DNA of 64,000 nt, taken from assembly GCA_918807975.1 (NCBI GenBank), contig OU964932.1:5270001-5334000 (forward strand), read 5' to 3'. The notes beneath the pieces were generated by a model, which saw only the letters and a program-made list of their open reading frames with translations, was not told the DNA's origin and searched no databases. How positions within the stretch are numbered: the first letter of the stretch is position 1; every line of letters starts with the position of its first letter. The translations under genes were made by a program, and so were the position numbers. Source of the DNA: Aplidium turbinatum (taxonomy: Eukaryota; Chordata; Ascidiacea; Aplousobranchia; Polyclinidae). This document shows positions 47,742 to 58,599 of this stretch, one piece after another.

Positions 47742-49760
47742 ATGGCGGATACTGTCAAACATGAGATGATTGAAGACTTAGGGAGCATGGCTGAACGAAT
47801 GGGGCTGACTGGTAATGAGAAGTCTCAGTTTGTGATGGAAGAGTATCACAAGATAATGGACCAAAAAGCTCAGCGAGAAGCTGACGAAAGAGAAGATAGA
47901 AGAGCTGCTCGTGAAATAAGGAAAGCAGAACTTGAAGCTGAAGAAAATCGAGCACAACGAGAAGCTGAGGAGAAGCGGGCGCAGCGCGAAGCAGAAGCCG
48001 AAGAGAATCGGGCGCAACGCGAAGCAGAAGAAAGAAGAGCGCAATATGAATTGGAAAAGTTAAAACTTGAATTAGAAAGACAAAAGCTGGACATTGGTGA
48101 GCGATCTAATTCTACTAATGATAATGCTCGAGATGTTATTGTGGCGCAAGTTAGACGTCCAGATTTGCCATCATTTGTTGAAGAAAAAGATGAGTTGGAT
48201 AGTTATTTGTTAAGATTTGAAAGATATGCTACAATAGCCAAATTAGAGAAGGCGACGTGGGCTACCCAGCTAAGCATGTTATTATCGGGACAAGCTCTTG
48301 ATGTATATTCAAGACTTTCGCAAGAAGAGGCCATGAACTACGAAAGATTGAAGTTAGCTCTGTTAAAGCGATACAATTTCACCGAGCATGGATACCGTCA
48401 AAGATTCCGTGAGGCAAAGCCTGAACGACACGAAAGCCCAGGTCAATTTATTGAACGTTTAAGAAACCTTTTGTTAAAATGGTTTGAACTTTCGGGGGCC
48501 GAACAATCATTGGACGGATTGGCAAACCTTATAGTTAAGGAACAATTCACAGATTCATGTTCAAAAGATCTGTCTGTTTATTTAATGGAGAGAAGTCCAA
48601 GGACTCTAGAAGACATAGCCAGTGTGGCAGAACAGTACTTAGTTGCTCATGATGAGAAGTTGTCGACTGAAGAAACGTTGTCATGCGATAATGACGAGGA
48701 GCAAACAAATAATTTTGAAGGAGGTGCTGTTCCAAGAGATGTGCGTTGTTTTAATTGTAATGGCTTAGGTCATAAGGCTGTTAACTGCCGGAGAAAGACT
48801 AATAGAAATCATCAGGAGTCGAGGAAGTGGTGCAATCGTTGCAATAGGCAAGGACACGAAGCGAAGGAATGCAAGGACAAGTCGTTTTCTCTTTCCAATC
48901 AGTTTGGAAAAGATAAAGACACGGACGTTTATCGAGGTGGTTGTGCGTTAATGATTCCTGAACCCACGCTTGGGGAGGAGAGACCGGATGAAGATGATTG
49001 CGAAAAAATAATACCTGAAGATTACCTGCCAGTAGTGGATGGAAAAGTTGGAAACAAAAAGGTAAAAGTTTTACGTGATTCTGGTTCCACGGATATAATG
49101 GTGAGGAGAGATTTGGTTAAAGACAGTCAGTTAACGGGAAAAACTGAAATTGTGATGTCGATAAATAACACTTCAATCCAAGGACCGTTAGCGAAGATAT
49201 ATATCGAAACTCCGTATTGTAGTGGGACTGTGAAAGCGTTATGTTTACAAAACTCTTTAGTTGATCTTATAATCGGAAATGTGATTGAGAGAAATTCTGA
49301 AGTTACTTGTTATTCTTGTGGCAAGAATGGTCACTTTGCTCGAGATTGTTCTGCAGATAACCAGCGACGATCTTACGGTCATGGATACAATGAGCGCGAA
49401 GAACCGAGGAGAAGAGGCAGGAGACGACCATTTGGAGTTTGCTATAGATGCGGTAGATGCGGACACTTCGACAGGGAGTGCGTTGCTGACGGCGGACATT
49501 CGGAAAACAGACGTTGCCGTGACAACCACTGCTACCGATGTGGGGAGATTGGACACATAGCCAGGAGCTGCTCTTTTGATGAAAAGGCTTGCTACAACTG
49601 TCACAGAGAAGGTCATCTCGCCAAGGACTGTCCGGAGAGGAAGTGTTTCCGATGTAGGAAGATGGGTCATCTTGCTCGCCAGTGCACTGAAGTCATTGAG
49701 GACGATGGAAACTTTCACAGTAAACGTAATTATTGTTTTGAGAAAAGCTGTCGTTGGTAG
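47742..49760 (+). CDS. Gag-protease polyprotein fused to a CNBP-like zinc-knuckle domain
   Basis: A single frame of 672 codons starts 74 bp past the 5' LTR. Residues about 40-120 are a charged coiled coil of (AQREAEE)-type repeats. About 136-300 is a capsid-like region whose second half (RQRFREAKPERHESPGQFIE ... LIVKEQFTDS) resembles the SCAN domain, itself known to derive from Gypsy-type capsids. Gag knuckles follow: CFNCNGLGHKAVNC (about 336) and CNRCNRQGHEAKEC (about 363). A retropepsin has the motif LRDSGSTDIMV (about 444) and the flap-distal LIIGN (about 509). From about 524 there are five more CCHC knuckles: CYSCGKNGHFARDC, an Arg-rich linker, CYRCGRCGHFDREC, CYRCGEIGHIARSC, CYNCHREGHLAKDC, CFRCRKMGHLARQC. 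One knuckle, an Arg-rich linker and then a knuckle series is the layout of CNBP, a cellular single-stranded nucleic-acid-binding protein. Host capture is my inference. Confidence 0.85.
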   Translation: MADTVKHEMIEDLGSMAERMGLTGNEKSQFVMEEYHKIMDQKAQREADEREDRRAAREIRKAELEAEENRAQREAEEKRAQREAEAEENRAQREAEERRAQYELEKLKLELERQKLDIGERSNSTNDNARDVIVAQVRRPDLPSFVEEKDELDSYLLRFERYATIAKLEKATWATQLSMLLSGQALDVYSRLSQEEAMNYERLKLALLKRYNFTEHGYRQRFREAKPERHESPGQFIERLRNLLLKWFELSGAEQSLDGLANLIVKEQFTDSCSKDLSVYLMERSPRTLEDIASVAEQYLVAHDEKLSTEETLSCDNDEEQTNNFEGGAVPRDVRCFNCNGLGHKAVNCRRKTNRNHQESRKWCNRCNRQGHEAKECKDKSFSLSNQFGKDKDTDVYRGGCALMIPEPTLGEERPDEDDCEKIIPEDYLPVVDGKVGNKKVKVLRDSGSTDIMVRRDLVKDSQLTGKTEIVMSINNTSIQGPLAKIYIETPYCSGTVKALCLQNSLVDLIIGNVIERNSEVTCYSCGKNGHFARDCSADNQRRSYGHGYNEREEPRRRGRRRPFGVCYRCGRCGHFDRECVADGGHSENRRCRDNHCYRCGEIGHIARSCSFDEKACYNCHREGHLAKDCPERKCFRCRKMGHLARQCTEVIEDDGNFHSKRNYCFEKSCRW

Positions 49761-49864
49761 ATCATGCAACGATGGACTAATGAGAACTGTTTTATTGAGT
49801 AATTAATTGTTTTGTGGTATGTTTTGTATTGATTGTGTTGTTATATTGTTTGCAACAATATTCT

Positions 49865-49875
49865 AAGGGGGGGCG
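49865..49875 (+). other. Polypurine tract
   Basis: AAGGGGGGGCG just upstream of the 3' LTR, the usual second-strand primer position. Confidence 0.75.
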
Positions 49876-49877
49876 TA

Positions 49878-50533
49878 TGTCACAATCAATGTGCGAGGTC
49901 TTGCGACGGGCTGCTTGTATTTCGATCGAGCGTGCTGTTTTGATTGTAAAACTCTTATGCTATAGGTTATCATCGGTCATTATCCTGAAGTAACCTCTGA
50001 TTACGAAATTTGTGTTATGTAACGTGTATTCTAGGTCTTTCGATTGCTACGTGCAGTTCCAGAGTTTTCTTTAAACTTGCTTGTTTATGCCGCTCAATGC
50101 TACGTGACCGAACGATGAGATCGTGTGATGCAACATTACGTAACCTTCTCGAAGTTACTAAACCGAACAAACCTTTTATAAATAGTGGTGTAATTTGTGT
50201 GATTATGCGAGTTGTATGATTATTGAGTTGATTATGTGATTATGGGAGTTGTGTTATGAGTTGTGGATTGGTAGTTGATGCAGAAATTATTGTTGATTGA
50301 GAGTTGAAGTAATCGAATACAAGTAGATGAGAATTGATGCTGATATAATTTCTGATCGAAATTAGAGTTATTTGAGAAGCCGTTCGTTAAAGTCCTTCAA
50401 GAAGTTAGATTATCATTCCACTAGTAGAATTATTCGACATTTAATTGACTGCTTTTCGGTTTGACCCATTAAACTACGTCATTGAACCTTTCCAAGTCTT
50501 TTTCCTGGTAAGAGATAGAAAGAAATCGTGACA
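49878..50533 (+). repeat. 3' LTR of the CNBP-bearing element
   Basis: 656 bp, about 99 percent identical to the 5' LTR by eye. Followed by the GTTAC target duplication. Confidence 0.92.
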
Positions 50534-50538
50534 GTTAC

Positions 50539-51018
50539 CAAGAGTGAATTCGTGCATGAATTCTTAGCGATATCTTCTAAACTCATCCCATTAAATAAAT
50601 TTCCACGGACCTCAGGTTGGTGACCATTGACCTGCTAAGTTTCAACGTATGGAGCCCCACATCGGCAGTACAGAGTAAGCTACATAGACAATCGTACAAC
50701 CGAGAGTTTGTAGCAGGGAGGTTAGTAGGGGAGATGGGCCCTGATCACATTGTCTGTGCAAATGTATTTTTTATGCAAATTGGACTTGCTATGGAAGGTT
50801 GTTCTCCCTCAATCCTGAGCATAAAAGGACTCGAACCAAGCAACCATCGCGTTGTGGAGTCCATTGAAACTCTGGAAAAGTTTTTTTTTGCATTTTAACG
50901 AGTTGTTACATGAGGCTCACTTGATGTTATGTACGTTTTATGCACATCGGTTTAACATAAACCTACGTAAACAAAGCTTTTTACTCTTGTGAATACAGCG
51001 TTGAAAACCCAACTACCA
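50539..51018. other. Gene-free stretch
   Basis: No exon or repeat is recognised apart from the flank of the LTR insertion. Confidence 0.3.
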
Positions 51019-51085
51019 AACCAGTCCATTTTTACATCGATTCAACGTCAGCAGCGATTAAATCAATGTAAAAAAGACTGGTGTT
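51019..51085. repeat. Short palindromic repeat, same family as downstream of NCOA6
   Basis: CCAGTCCATTTTTACATCGA and, after a TTCAACGTCAGCAG centre, the complement ATCAATGTAAAAAAGACTGG form a near-perfect hairpin. Confidence 0.7.
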
Positions 51086-51434
51086 TGAGTGAAGGCTTTC
51101 ATAATCAAATGTTTGGTTTTTGTCAGTTTTAAGATAATGGAATTTTGTATTTTTATATTGAATTTGCATCAATCTTTCAAATGATTTATTTACTCAAGAT
51201 TGAATTTTTTTTATTCGATGAATCATATTAAAAGTATAGGCTAGCAATCGGTAGACACTTTGCTTTCGAATTCCATGCATGCGCAGCCGTTTCAAGTCCT
51301 GGGAAGTCTGTAGTCAGGCTAAGGTAGACCTATACGACTTCTGTATTTTAGATCCATGGTGCTTGCAACGTATCTATTTGAGAACCTAAGTCAACATCAA
51401 ATTTGCAATGAACTAAACAAGATGGCTACGTCTC
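51086..51434. other. Gene-free stretch
   Basis: No coding exon or nameable repeat was found. Confidence 0.25.
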
Positions 51435-51655
51435 AACTCAAGATCACGCGGCGCTAGTTCGACTCTCGGGGTGTGCGCTTAAAGCAACGCACTTTCAGGA
51501 TTGCTCTCATTCAGCGGCACCTAGTGAATGGAATAATTCTCCGGCAACAAGACTTCACTCTGCCAATCTCGGTAACCGGCCCTGTGTCAAGAGCGCGAAA
51601 CTACCAGGAATAACCAATCAAGGCTTTGTCAGTCCGAGGATAAAGATTCAAAAAC
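51435..51655 (+). repeat. tRNA-derived SINE, degenerate copy
   Basis: Keeps box B (GTTCGACTCTCGGGGTGTGC) and the body through CAGTCCGAGGATAAAGATTC. Box A is lost and there are internal gaps. Confidence 0.75.
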
Positions 51656-51684
51656 CAACCATCCCTATGGCATTTGCCACTGGC

Positions 51685-51955
51685 TACCACACGTAGGCCA
51701 AGATTGAATGGCGCTTGTTCGGCTCTTGGGGTGCGTGCTGAGCAATGCACATCACGACTGCTCTCCATTTAGTGGCACCTAGTGGATGGAATAATTTAAA
51801 GACAGCAACACTCCATCAAGTGGAAACTTTCCTCTACCAATCTCGGTGACCGGCCCTGCGTCAGTAGTTCAAAGCCTTTACAAGTATGTGAAACTGCCAG
51901 GATGAAGCTCTCAAAAATCGTCTTTTGTCCAAGGATCAAATCAGTCAACCAATAT
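51685..51955 (+). repeat. tRNA-derived SINE, degenerate copy
   Basis: Second degenerate copy in tandem with the preceding one, with a diverged box B (TTCGGCTCTTGGGGTG), the body ACTGCTCTCCATTTAGTGGC and the tail ATCAGTCAACC. Confidence 0.75.
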
Positions 51956-52134
51956 CACGATAATTTTAGGTCTATATTTATTTTGAAAATGTTACTAAAA
52001 CTCAAATGTTTATAAGAGTAATTTTACAATAAGTTTATTGTTTCAAAACAAATAGGATGCGTAGTGTGATAAAATGTTTAAAATAAAGTAGACCGTATTA
52101 CACCAAATCATCAAATTTAATTTTATTAATAAGC

Positions 52135-52160
52135 TTTCGCCACACTTGTGTGGCGAAAGT
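52135..52160. repeat. Perfect 12-bp stem hairpin
   Basis: CTTTCGCCACAC and GTGTGGCGAAAG are separated by TT. It stands alone in AT-rich DNA. A transposon end-to-end junction is possible. Confidence 0.6.
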
Positions 52161-52708
52161 AGGCTATATTGTGTTTTTTTAATTTAAAAAATCAACTTTT
52201 GCAGATTAGGAATTTGCAGGCTTGACTGGACTATTTCAAGATCTGGCCGTATCGTTGGAAGCTAGTTGTTCCTCTGCCTGGGCTAATGTCCCTCCTATGG
52301 CAATCTCATAAACAGGCAACAAATTCAAAAAAACCTGTAGAGGCCAACTGCTTTGAAAATATCCCTGTCAGAAAGGATCTCTTTGCGTAAAATCGATTCT
52401 TTTTTACACGTCTGCAGTAGGGTTATGAGTCTTATGACCAGGAATTTTTTTTGCCTGTAGCAGGAATCAATGAACATTTTGATATAAATTTTGAAAATTA
52501 TAATTATTTTGTTCAAATCGTAAAAAATGTCCCGCACAAACTGACTTTAATTTTTGACATTGGTCCAAATGTAAAAAAAAAATTACAATTCAAAACTTAT
52601 TCTTTGCTACAAACTTAATGTTCAAATATTTGTTCTTTTTGCATTTCTGGTAAAGTTCTTCCATCAATTTGACTCCCCTTTATGCAATTATGTTAGTGCA
52701 TAGGACAT
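52161..52708. other. Gene-free stretch
   Basis: No recognised exon. The minus strand may contain decayed 3' sequence of the gene at 52709-56278. Confidence 0.25.
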
Positions 52709-53275
52709 CTACAACGGACTTATCCAAATTCCAATGGGTTTTAAGGCTCCAGGACATTCGAGCTTAAAGATAGCATGAAATAATCTTTTGTATATTCCAT
52801 CTTTAAACCTTTGGTTCGAAAACCAGGCTTCCTGCCACGCATTTGCGATGAATGAGCATGATATCTCCAGAATTACTGTCCATCTAGGCATGAGGAAGTA
52901 GGCAATCATAGCATAAATGTCTCTTGAATTCCATCTAGCATTGTGTAGAGATGGAAGTTTATGCCATTTGATTAGTGGAAATTTACCATTTTCTTTGAAG
53001 AAGCGGAATGCTCTGCACAACTCAAAGAGAAACTTAAAATCATCCCTCCATTCTGGGTTTTCAACCATTTCCATCTCAATTTCTGGCATGTAGGACTGCT
53101 GCAAGTTTTCGTAGTGTTTCACCACATTGTCTAAAATTTGTTTTTGAGAGTTGGTTTTGTTGAAGACGTTGGATTGAAGAGCTCTAATAGTAATACATGC
53201 TGACTCTATCAAGAATATGATGTTGGCAACCAATATACTGTGGTTTATAAATACCCTTGCTGATATATTGCATTT

Positions 53276-53674
53276 TCAGTCATAACGTTCAGTGAAATAG
53301 AACGTTTTCAAGCGAGCTTTGAATTCATTTAAATTTTCAGCTTCTTTTACACAAATAGGCAAACAATTCCAGCAACTGGCAACAACAACTGGGAAGGCGC
53401 GATTTCCATTATTGTGTCTTACATGAAGGGTTGCACAGAGCAATTGATGTTGAGAACGCAAACTTCTGGCAGGTTTATAATGAACAAACAAAGTGTCCAG
53501 ATAGTTTAGAGCAAAACCACGGAAAACTTTATAAATTAATAGACATATTTTGAAGCGAATACGATACAATACTGGAAGCCAATGCAGGGATGTTAGTATA
53601 GGAGTGATATGCTCATGTTTACGTGTTAAAGTAATTAGCTGAGCGGCAGCATTCTGAAATCTTTGAAGACGCAA
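53276..53674 (-). pseudogene. 3' end of a CR1/L2-type LINE reverse transcriptase
   Basis: An open frame of 132 codons shows the C-terminal signature of these LINEs: RLQRFQNAAAQLITLTRKHE, ITPILTSLHWLPVLYRIRFK, YKPARSLRSQ and NRAFPVVVASCWNCLP. The copy is 5'-truncated. The clade is assigned by eye. Confidence 0.8.
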
Positions 53675-53772
53675 AATAGTACAATGTGGAATGTTATTTA
53701 CAATGAATTTGAATAATCAAGCCTGGATGTTACAAGATGTTGTAATTATTAAGTATTAACAGATGTTGTGTC

Positions 53773-54038
53773 CAGGGCCGGATTTAGCTGATGGGGGGCC
53801 CGGGGCACTTTTAGATCGGGGGCCCCCGTGCAAAAAAATGTTTCGCACCTACGGCGAGAAAAACCACCTCTACATCTACAGTAGCATCAGTCCAGTACTG
53901 CACAGCATTTTGCAGAAACTTTAAAGGCCAAAAGGAAAAAAATAACACAAAATCACATTTTTTCCACATAGGGGGGCCCTTCAAAAGTCGGGGGGCCCGG
54001 GGCAACTGCCCCCTCTGCCCCCCCTGAATCCGGGCCTG
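53773..54038. mobile_element. 266-bp hAT MITE (CAGGGCCGGATTTAGC family)
   Basis: The ends CAGGGCCGGATTTAGCTGAT and GAATCCGGGCCTG are inverted partners. Perfect 8-bp duplications GTTGTGTC flank it (53765-53772, 54039-54046). Very similar to 58645-58914. Confidence 0.88.
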
Positions 54039-54757
54039 GTTGTGTCACATATGATCATTTTCAAATTTTTTCATGCATCATATTCATCTAATAGGTTTTC
54101 TAGACTGCTGAAAATATCTAGAGCTGTTCCATTTTCGCATTTTAGAACACCCAGTTTAGTTTGATTTCTCTTGATGGACTTTTCAAGCATACTACCTGAT
54201 ATTCATGTTTGCCAATCTTTTTTCCTTCAAAGGGTAAACAGAAATTATTCTCCTCTTTCATAATTGATTTTAATTTTAGCTTTGCATTGTTGCCATCTCT
54301 TATAACTGCTCTCCAAACACCAGATTGTGATGGTGTGGGAACACTGATTCCATCATCAGCCAGGCTAGCACAGACAACTACTGCTTTGTTGGTTGAAAGA
54401 GAATTACGTATAACCAATTTTGATGCATGCGATGTAGAAAATTGCAATACTGGTTTTGACTGGGTAATATTGTCACTGTATTCTGCCATAGTAGGCCTAC
54501 TGTCTGCATCACTTGTACAACTCTCGACATCACTTGTACAACTCTCGACATCACTTGATGTCGTCTCACCTTCTTCATTTGGTGTGACATAATGTGAAGC
54601 CACATTGGTACTGGTATGTGAAGCACTTGATGTTCGCACTTTCTTGGAAGGGTGGATTGACGATTTTGGAGCAGTTTAGTTGGTTGTATAGCCAATTTTT
54701 TCTTTAGATTTAATTTGTACGTTATATAGTTTTTTGTCTTCTTGGCACAGCCACTTT

Positions 54758-55977
54758 CAGGGGCGCCGGAAGCGGGGGGGCAGAGGGGGCGATCGCCCCC
54801 TGCCCTCAAATTTTCTCTTTATGGGGGAGCAAGGGGTGGCAATGGTGCCCTTTTAAAGTCATGTGAGCTACTGCACATATTTTTCAATATAACAATTTCT
54901 GCTATTCGCTTTTAGCCCAATTACAATCTTTCATTGTTTCCTCAAAAATAATTAATATATATTACCCCACCTATTCACACACAAAATTCTATATCGCAGT
55001 AGATTACATGATGCCCTTTCGTGCCATTCTTATTTGTATACCGGTATGTAGTTCTTGTATCATGACGGTAGGCTACTCGAGAATGAGCTATTGTGTAGGT
55101 CACAAACATAATTTATTGAAATTCTACACTCCCATGCTTCTTCAATGACGGTTTTGTCACAACTATGTTTGATGTTACAACCAGCTGTAAAAATCAAACG
55201 CCAATGATTCGAGGCACCACTATAAGGACCGTTTTGCATTGCATAGGACCAAAGTTTGGGCCGGATGGTCGGGATATTGTTGATGGCTGACTTATGAGAA
55301 AAGAAAATGTTCCTCGTGGTCTTGGTTTTAGTTAGAAAAAAGATATGAGGGATACAGAATTGTAGGAAAGTTAAGGAATGGTAGCCTACAAACGTCTTAG
55401 CATAGCAAAGAGTGTGAGAACCTTATAGAAGTTAAAATTTTTTAGAAGGAAAAGTGTAAGTAAGCCGTTATGGTATAGGGTCAAATTAGGAAAGGTGAAT
55501 GCTGAACGCAGTTTTAGCACCATAAGGCGAGTAAAAATGTGCATTCGTACCACAATGACAGACAACAATTTAAATAACTGAATGTTTGCGACTATTCACA
55601 AACAGGTGATGGACACCATTTACTTAGAAGCTGTTGCAAATGAGCTCATTCGAGCCACCGACGCCCGTAAGATGCACTTTGGATTGGTTTGATATTTGTC
55701 TATATACTGTATACAAATTATCCCTAGACACATTTTATACTTTGCAGCAGATTGTGACGCTGTGAACGTGAAATTTATCTTTCGTTTCTAGCCTGCTTGT
55801 TCAAGCTATGTCAATATGTTTCATTCATTTATCTTCATCTGTCTCGCATTTCAATTTACATGGCTAATTGGGGAAAAACGATTAACTAACTGCCCAGCAT
55901 TACCTTAAAACTTAAAAAAGTGCCTTTTTTTCATAATCCTGCCCCCCCCCCAGTCAAAAATCGTTCCGGCGCCCCTG
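54758..55977. mobile_element. 1220-bp hAT-like element with CAGGGGCGCCGGAA ends
   Basis: CAGGGGCGCCGGAA at 54758 and TTCCGGCGCCCCTG ending 55977 are inverted partners. GCCACTTT and GCCACTCT flank it, a 7 of 8 target match. Both ends continue into G-rich runs. The interior has no transposase frame that I recognise. Removing it brings two blocks of the decayed minus-strand gene together. Confidence 0.8.
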
Positions 55978-56278
55978 GCCACTCTCCTTCTATCTTGGTA
56001 ATGTCAAACAGGTTTTCTGTTTCATCTTTAAATGAATCCATTTTTGTTTTTCTATTTTTCTTCTGCTTCTCCATCAATTTCAGTAGCTTTGAGATTATTG
56101 TTTGCTTTGTCACCGCTGGAAAGTTCAATTTTGCCCAGAGAATAATTAATTCATCAGCTATTAGACTCGTTCTTGTAGTCTTGTCCTTAGCTTGGTCCAA
56201 AAGTGAGTGGTATCGCCCGATAATGTCTTTCTTTTTGGGAATACGAACATAATTAATCAGGGTTTCAATCATTGGCAT

Positions 56279-58599
56279 GTTTCTTCTTCTTGTTGACTTA
56301 CAGCAAGATTTTTCGTCCAGGTTACCACGTTCTTCTCAACACATTCATTTGACTTGTGGTAAGCCATGATATGAATAATTTAATCTGTGCAATCACAATT
56401 TACCAAAAAAAAATTTCAAATCTTCGCAATTGAAATTGTGTCATGCAAATTCAAATTAGTCGATATATACATTATATAGTCTATAACTCTATATCTACAA
56501 AAAAAGCCCATCCTTCATACATTGAAAACTGGAAAAATTTGGTGCGGGAGATTTTTGTTTAAACGGTCTTAACTTTTGTGAGTTTTCAAATCAGGACATA
56601 AAAGTTCATCATTTGTGACCACAGGACACACAAAATTTTGATTTTTTTTTTTCAAGTCATAACCCTAGTCTGCAGACGTTGAATGTATGTGCATAAGAAC
56701 TGATTTGCTGTCTGGATGATTTTTTTTTACATTTTGGACTAGGTCTATGCAATAGGCCTAAAAGTTTCGGCTAGAAACAAAATAAGCTTTCGTGTGGACT
56801 GTGTGTAGAGCGAACAGTTTAAAGTGCCCCTGACAGGTGGGATCCAAGTACAGTAACTTTTTAAAGCATTTCCTAGCGCAGAATTACACTCAGCGAACTT
56901 TTTAATCTTAACCTCGTAGCTCGACTGGTTAGGGCGTAATTTAATCAAACGACTGCTCCGCAGCGCCACCACAGGCGAAACTCCATATTTCACTGCTCTG
57001 GGACGACTTTGGTGGTATTACGTCATCCTAAGTGGACGTCGTTAGCAACAGATGAAACAAACGCTTCCTAGATGTAATTGGTGGATCACAGTTTGGTCGG
57101 AGTTGGTACAAGCGGTTGCTTTTTTCGAAGATTTATTGTTTTTTACAGTTTAATAAAACTGTACTGGATACGTTCCTACAAAACCTAAAATATACTTTAA
57201 GTAAAAAATGAAGAAATCGTACGAATCATCATTCATATTTAATTCATCATCACTATTCAAAAATAAATAAAAGTTCTCTCTCTTTCTCATAATGTGCCTT
57301 CAGTTGGCCATTGAAATCCTGTGTAACGGCCATCTGGATCTGGAAAATTGTTTCGGATTCGCCAAACAATGCATGACGGCATCGATTGTTGCTTCCGAGA
57401 GCATCACCTTGTAGTATACACTCCAACACATGCCTGTAGGCATTTTTACTTTAGTGGTATTAACAAAATCATCTTCAGTGAAGTGAACATATACGACTAG
57501 TTTTGTACGGCCCATCCCACTTTCGAACACTTGAAGAAAACTTTGATCATTTTCTTCTCAGTACCTTGTTTTGTGGGAAAGTGGGAAAAGAAAGCACACG
57601 GTCTTTGTCACTGACAATGTCACATAAACAGCAATTTGTAGGCATTGCTTCAACCATAAATCAAAGGTGCTGTTTGTGCCTACTGTTGTTACACTGCAAA
57701 TGGCTATAGCCAGATTAGGACAAATAAAAAGTATGAAAATTGTAGCCCTATGAAACTGCAGTTTCAATTGAATTGAGATGCTGTTTGATAAAAGTAAACT
57801 CAACCTATTTGATCGAAACCTGATAGTAATAATAAGTTCACTTTTTCATTTCGGTAATTCTTAATTTGCGCATGCTTTAGATCAACAGAGCCCCACACAT
57901 TCACGTTTTGCAGTAGCCGTACCATACTTTACCAAGTCATCACAGAGAAAGAATGTATCCTTCCCGCTTACTGTGACGTCACGGCGGTGTTGCCGTTTTT
58001 ATTTTCGCAATTGAATGAGTGCCAGATTCGCCGATGTCAACGAAAGTTTGCAAGCGTGTAACTTAGTAGCCTGTTGATGTTTTTTACGATTTGCTGGTGA
58101 GAAAAGTTTGTTAGTGTCATCTTTTTGGTATCTTAGGTAAATTTAGCGAATTTATTTTTCTGTCAGAGGCACTTTAACATCATCAATGCCAACATTTTTC
58201 TCTGCCAAATACTATAGGCTACACAAAGCTGAACGTTATTCTAATCTTTAGTTTGGGACAGAAGCATCAAATTAAAACATTGAACTCAACAAATGAAGTG
58301 GTCTATTAATTCAAGTAGGCAACACAACTACAATGAAAATCCTTCTGGATATGGTTATCGAGGCTAACACTACCTTTGATTGCCGCAGAAATAACTGTAC
58401 AGTACCATATCTACAAGCAACGCATTTAACTACAAAGTCAACAAGTCCTTTTCTTAAACAAGGACACTTCTGTCACAGCCCCTTGAAAACAGACTTTTCT
58501 GAAACAAGCTGTGCTGTAGGTTAAAGGTTACTTTGATAATAGAGATTCAATTTACTTTAAAATAAAATCCGATTGAAAATATAAGTAAGAAAACTGAAA
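56279..58599. other. Gene-poor stretch
   Basis: No exon that I can defend. It holds a palindromic-repeat relic (56671-56715) and a degenerate tRNA/SINE box A (TAGCTCGACTGGTTAGGGCG near 56928). A weak minus-strand frame near 57300-57480 shows no recognisable family. Confidence 0.3.

Larger units (their letters stand above)
47012..50533 (+). mobile_element. Young LTR retrotransposon lacking pol, with captured CNBP-like domain
   Basis: Two 656-bp LTRs (47012-47667 and 49878-50533) differ at about seven positions by eye (about 1 percent). Perfect 5-bp target duplications GTTAC flank the element (47007-47011 and 50534-50538). A primer-binding site and a polypurine tract are in place. The 2.2-kb interior holds one open frame (47742-49760) with gag and protease parts plus extra zinc knuckles. 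There is no reverse transcriptase, RNase H or integrase, so it depends on another element for mobility. The family is Gypsy-type by its SCAN-like capsid. It looks whole for a non-autonomous element, with no obvious breaks. Confidence 0.9.
52709..56278 (-). pseudogene. Decayed transposase-like gene split by three insertions
   Basis: Minus-strand coding blocks in order: 56278-55986 (MPMIETLINYVRIPKKKDII ... ENLFDITKIEGEW), about 54757-54050 (a low-complexity Ser/Asp stretch, then IKLGVLKCENGTALDIFSS and LLDEYDA near 54070) and 53233-52709 (KWHKLPSLHNARWNSRDIYA ... WFSNQRFKDGIYKRLFHAI). This order and these motifs match a multi-copy, unnamed metazoan family that I associate with mobile elements. 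An internal segment with the expected CDTT-type motif is gone. A hAT MITE (54758-55977), a second MITE (53773-54038) and a LINE fragment (about 53240-53770) interrupt it, and there is at least one frame change and one stop. It is a dead copy. Confidence 0.55.

Noticed and set aside
47755-48094. Minus-strand frames within the LTR element
   Set aside because: Antisense of the coiled-coil repeat region.
57300-57530. Minus-strand frame of 76 codons, with another readable frame in the same place
   Set aside because: Two frames look weakly coding and neither matches a family I know, so I did not call a gene.
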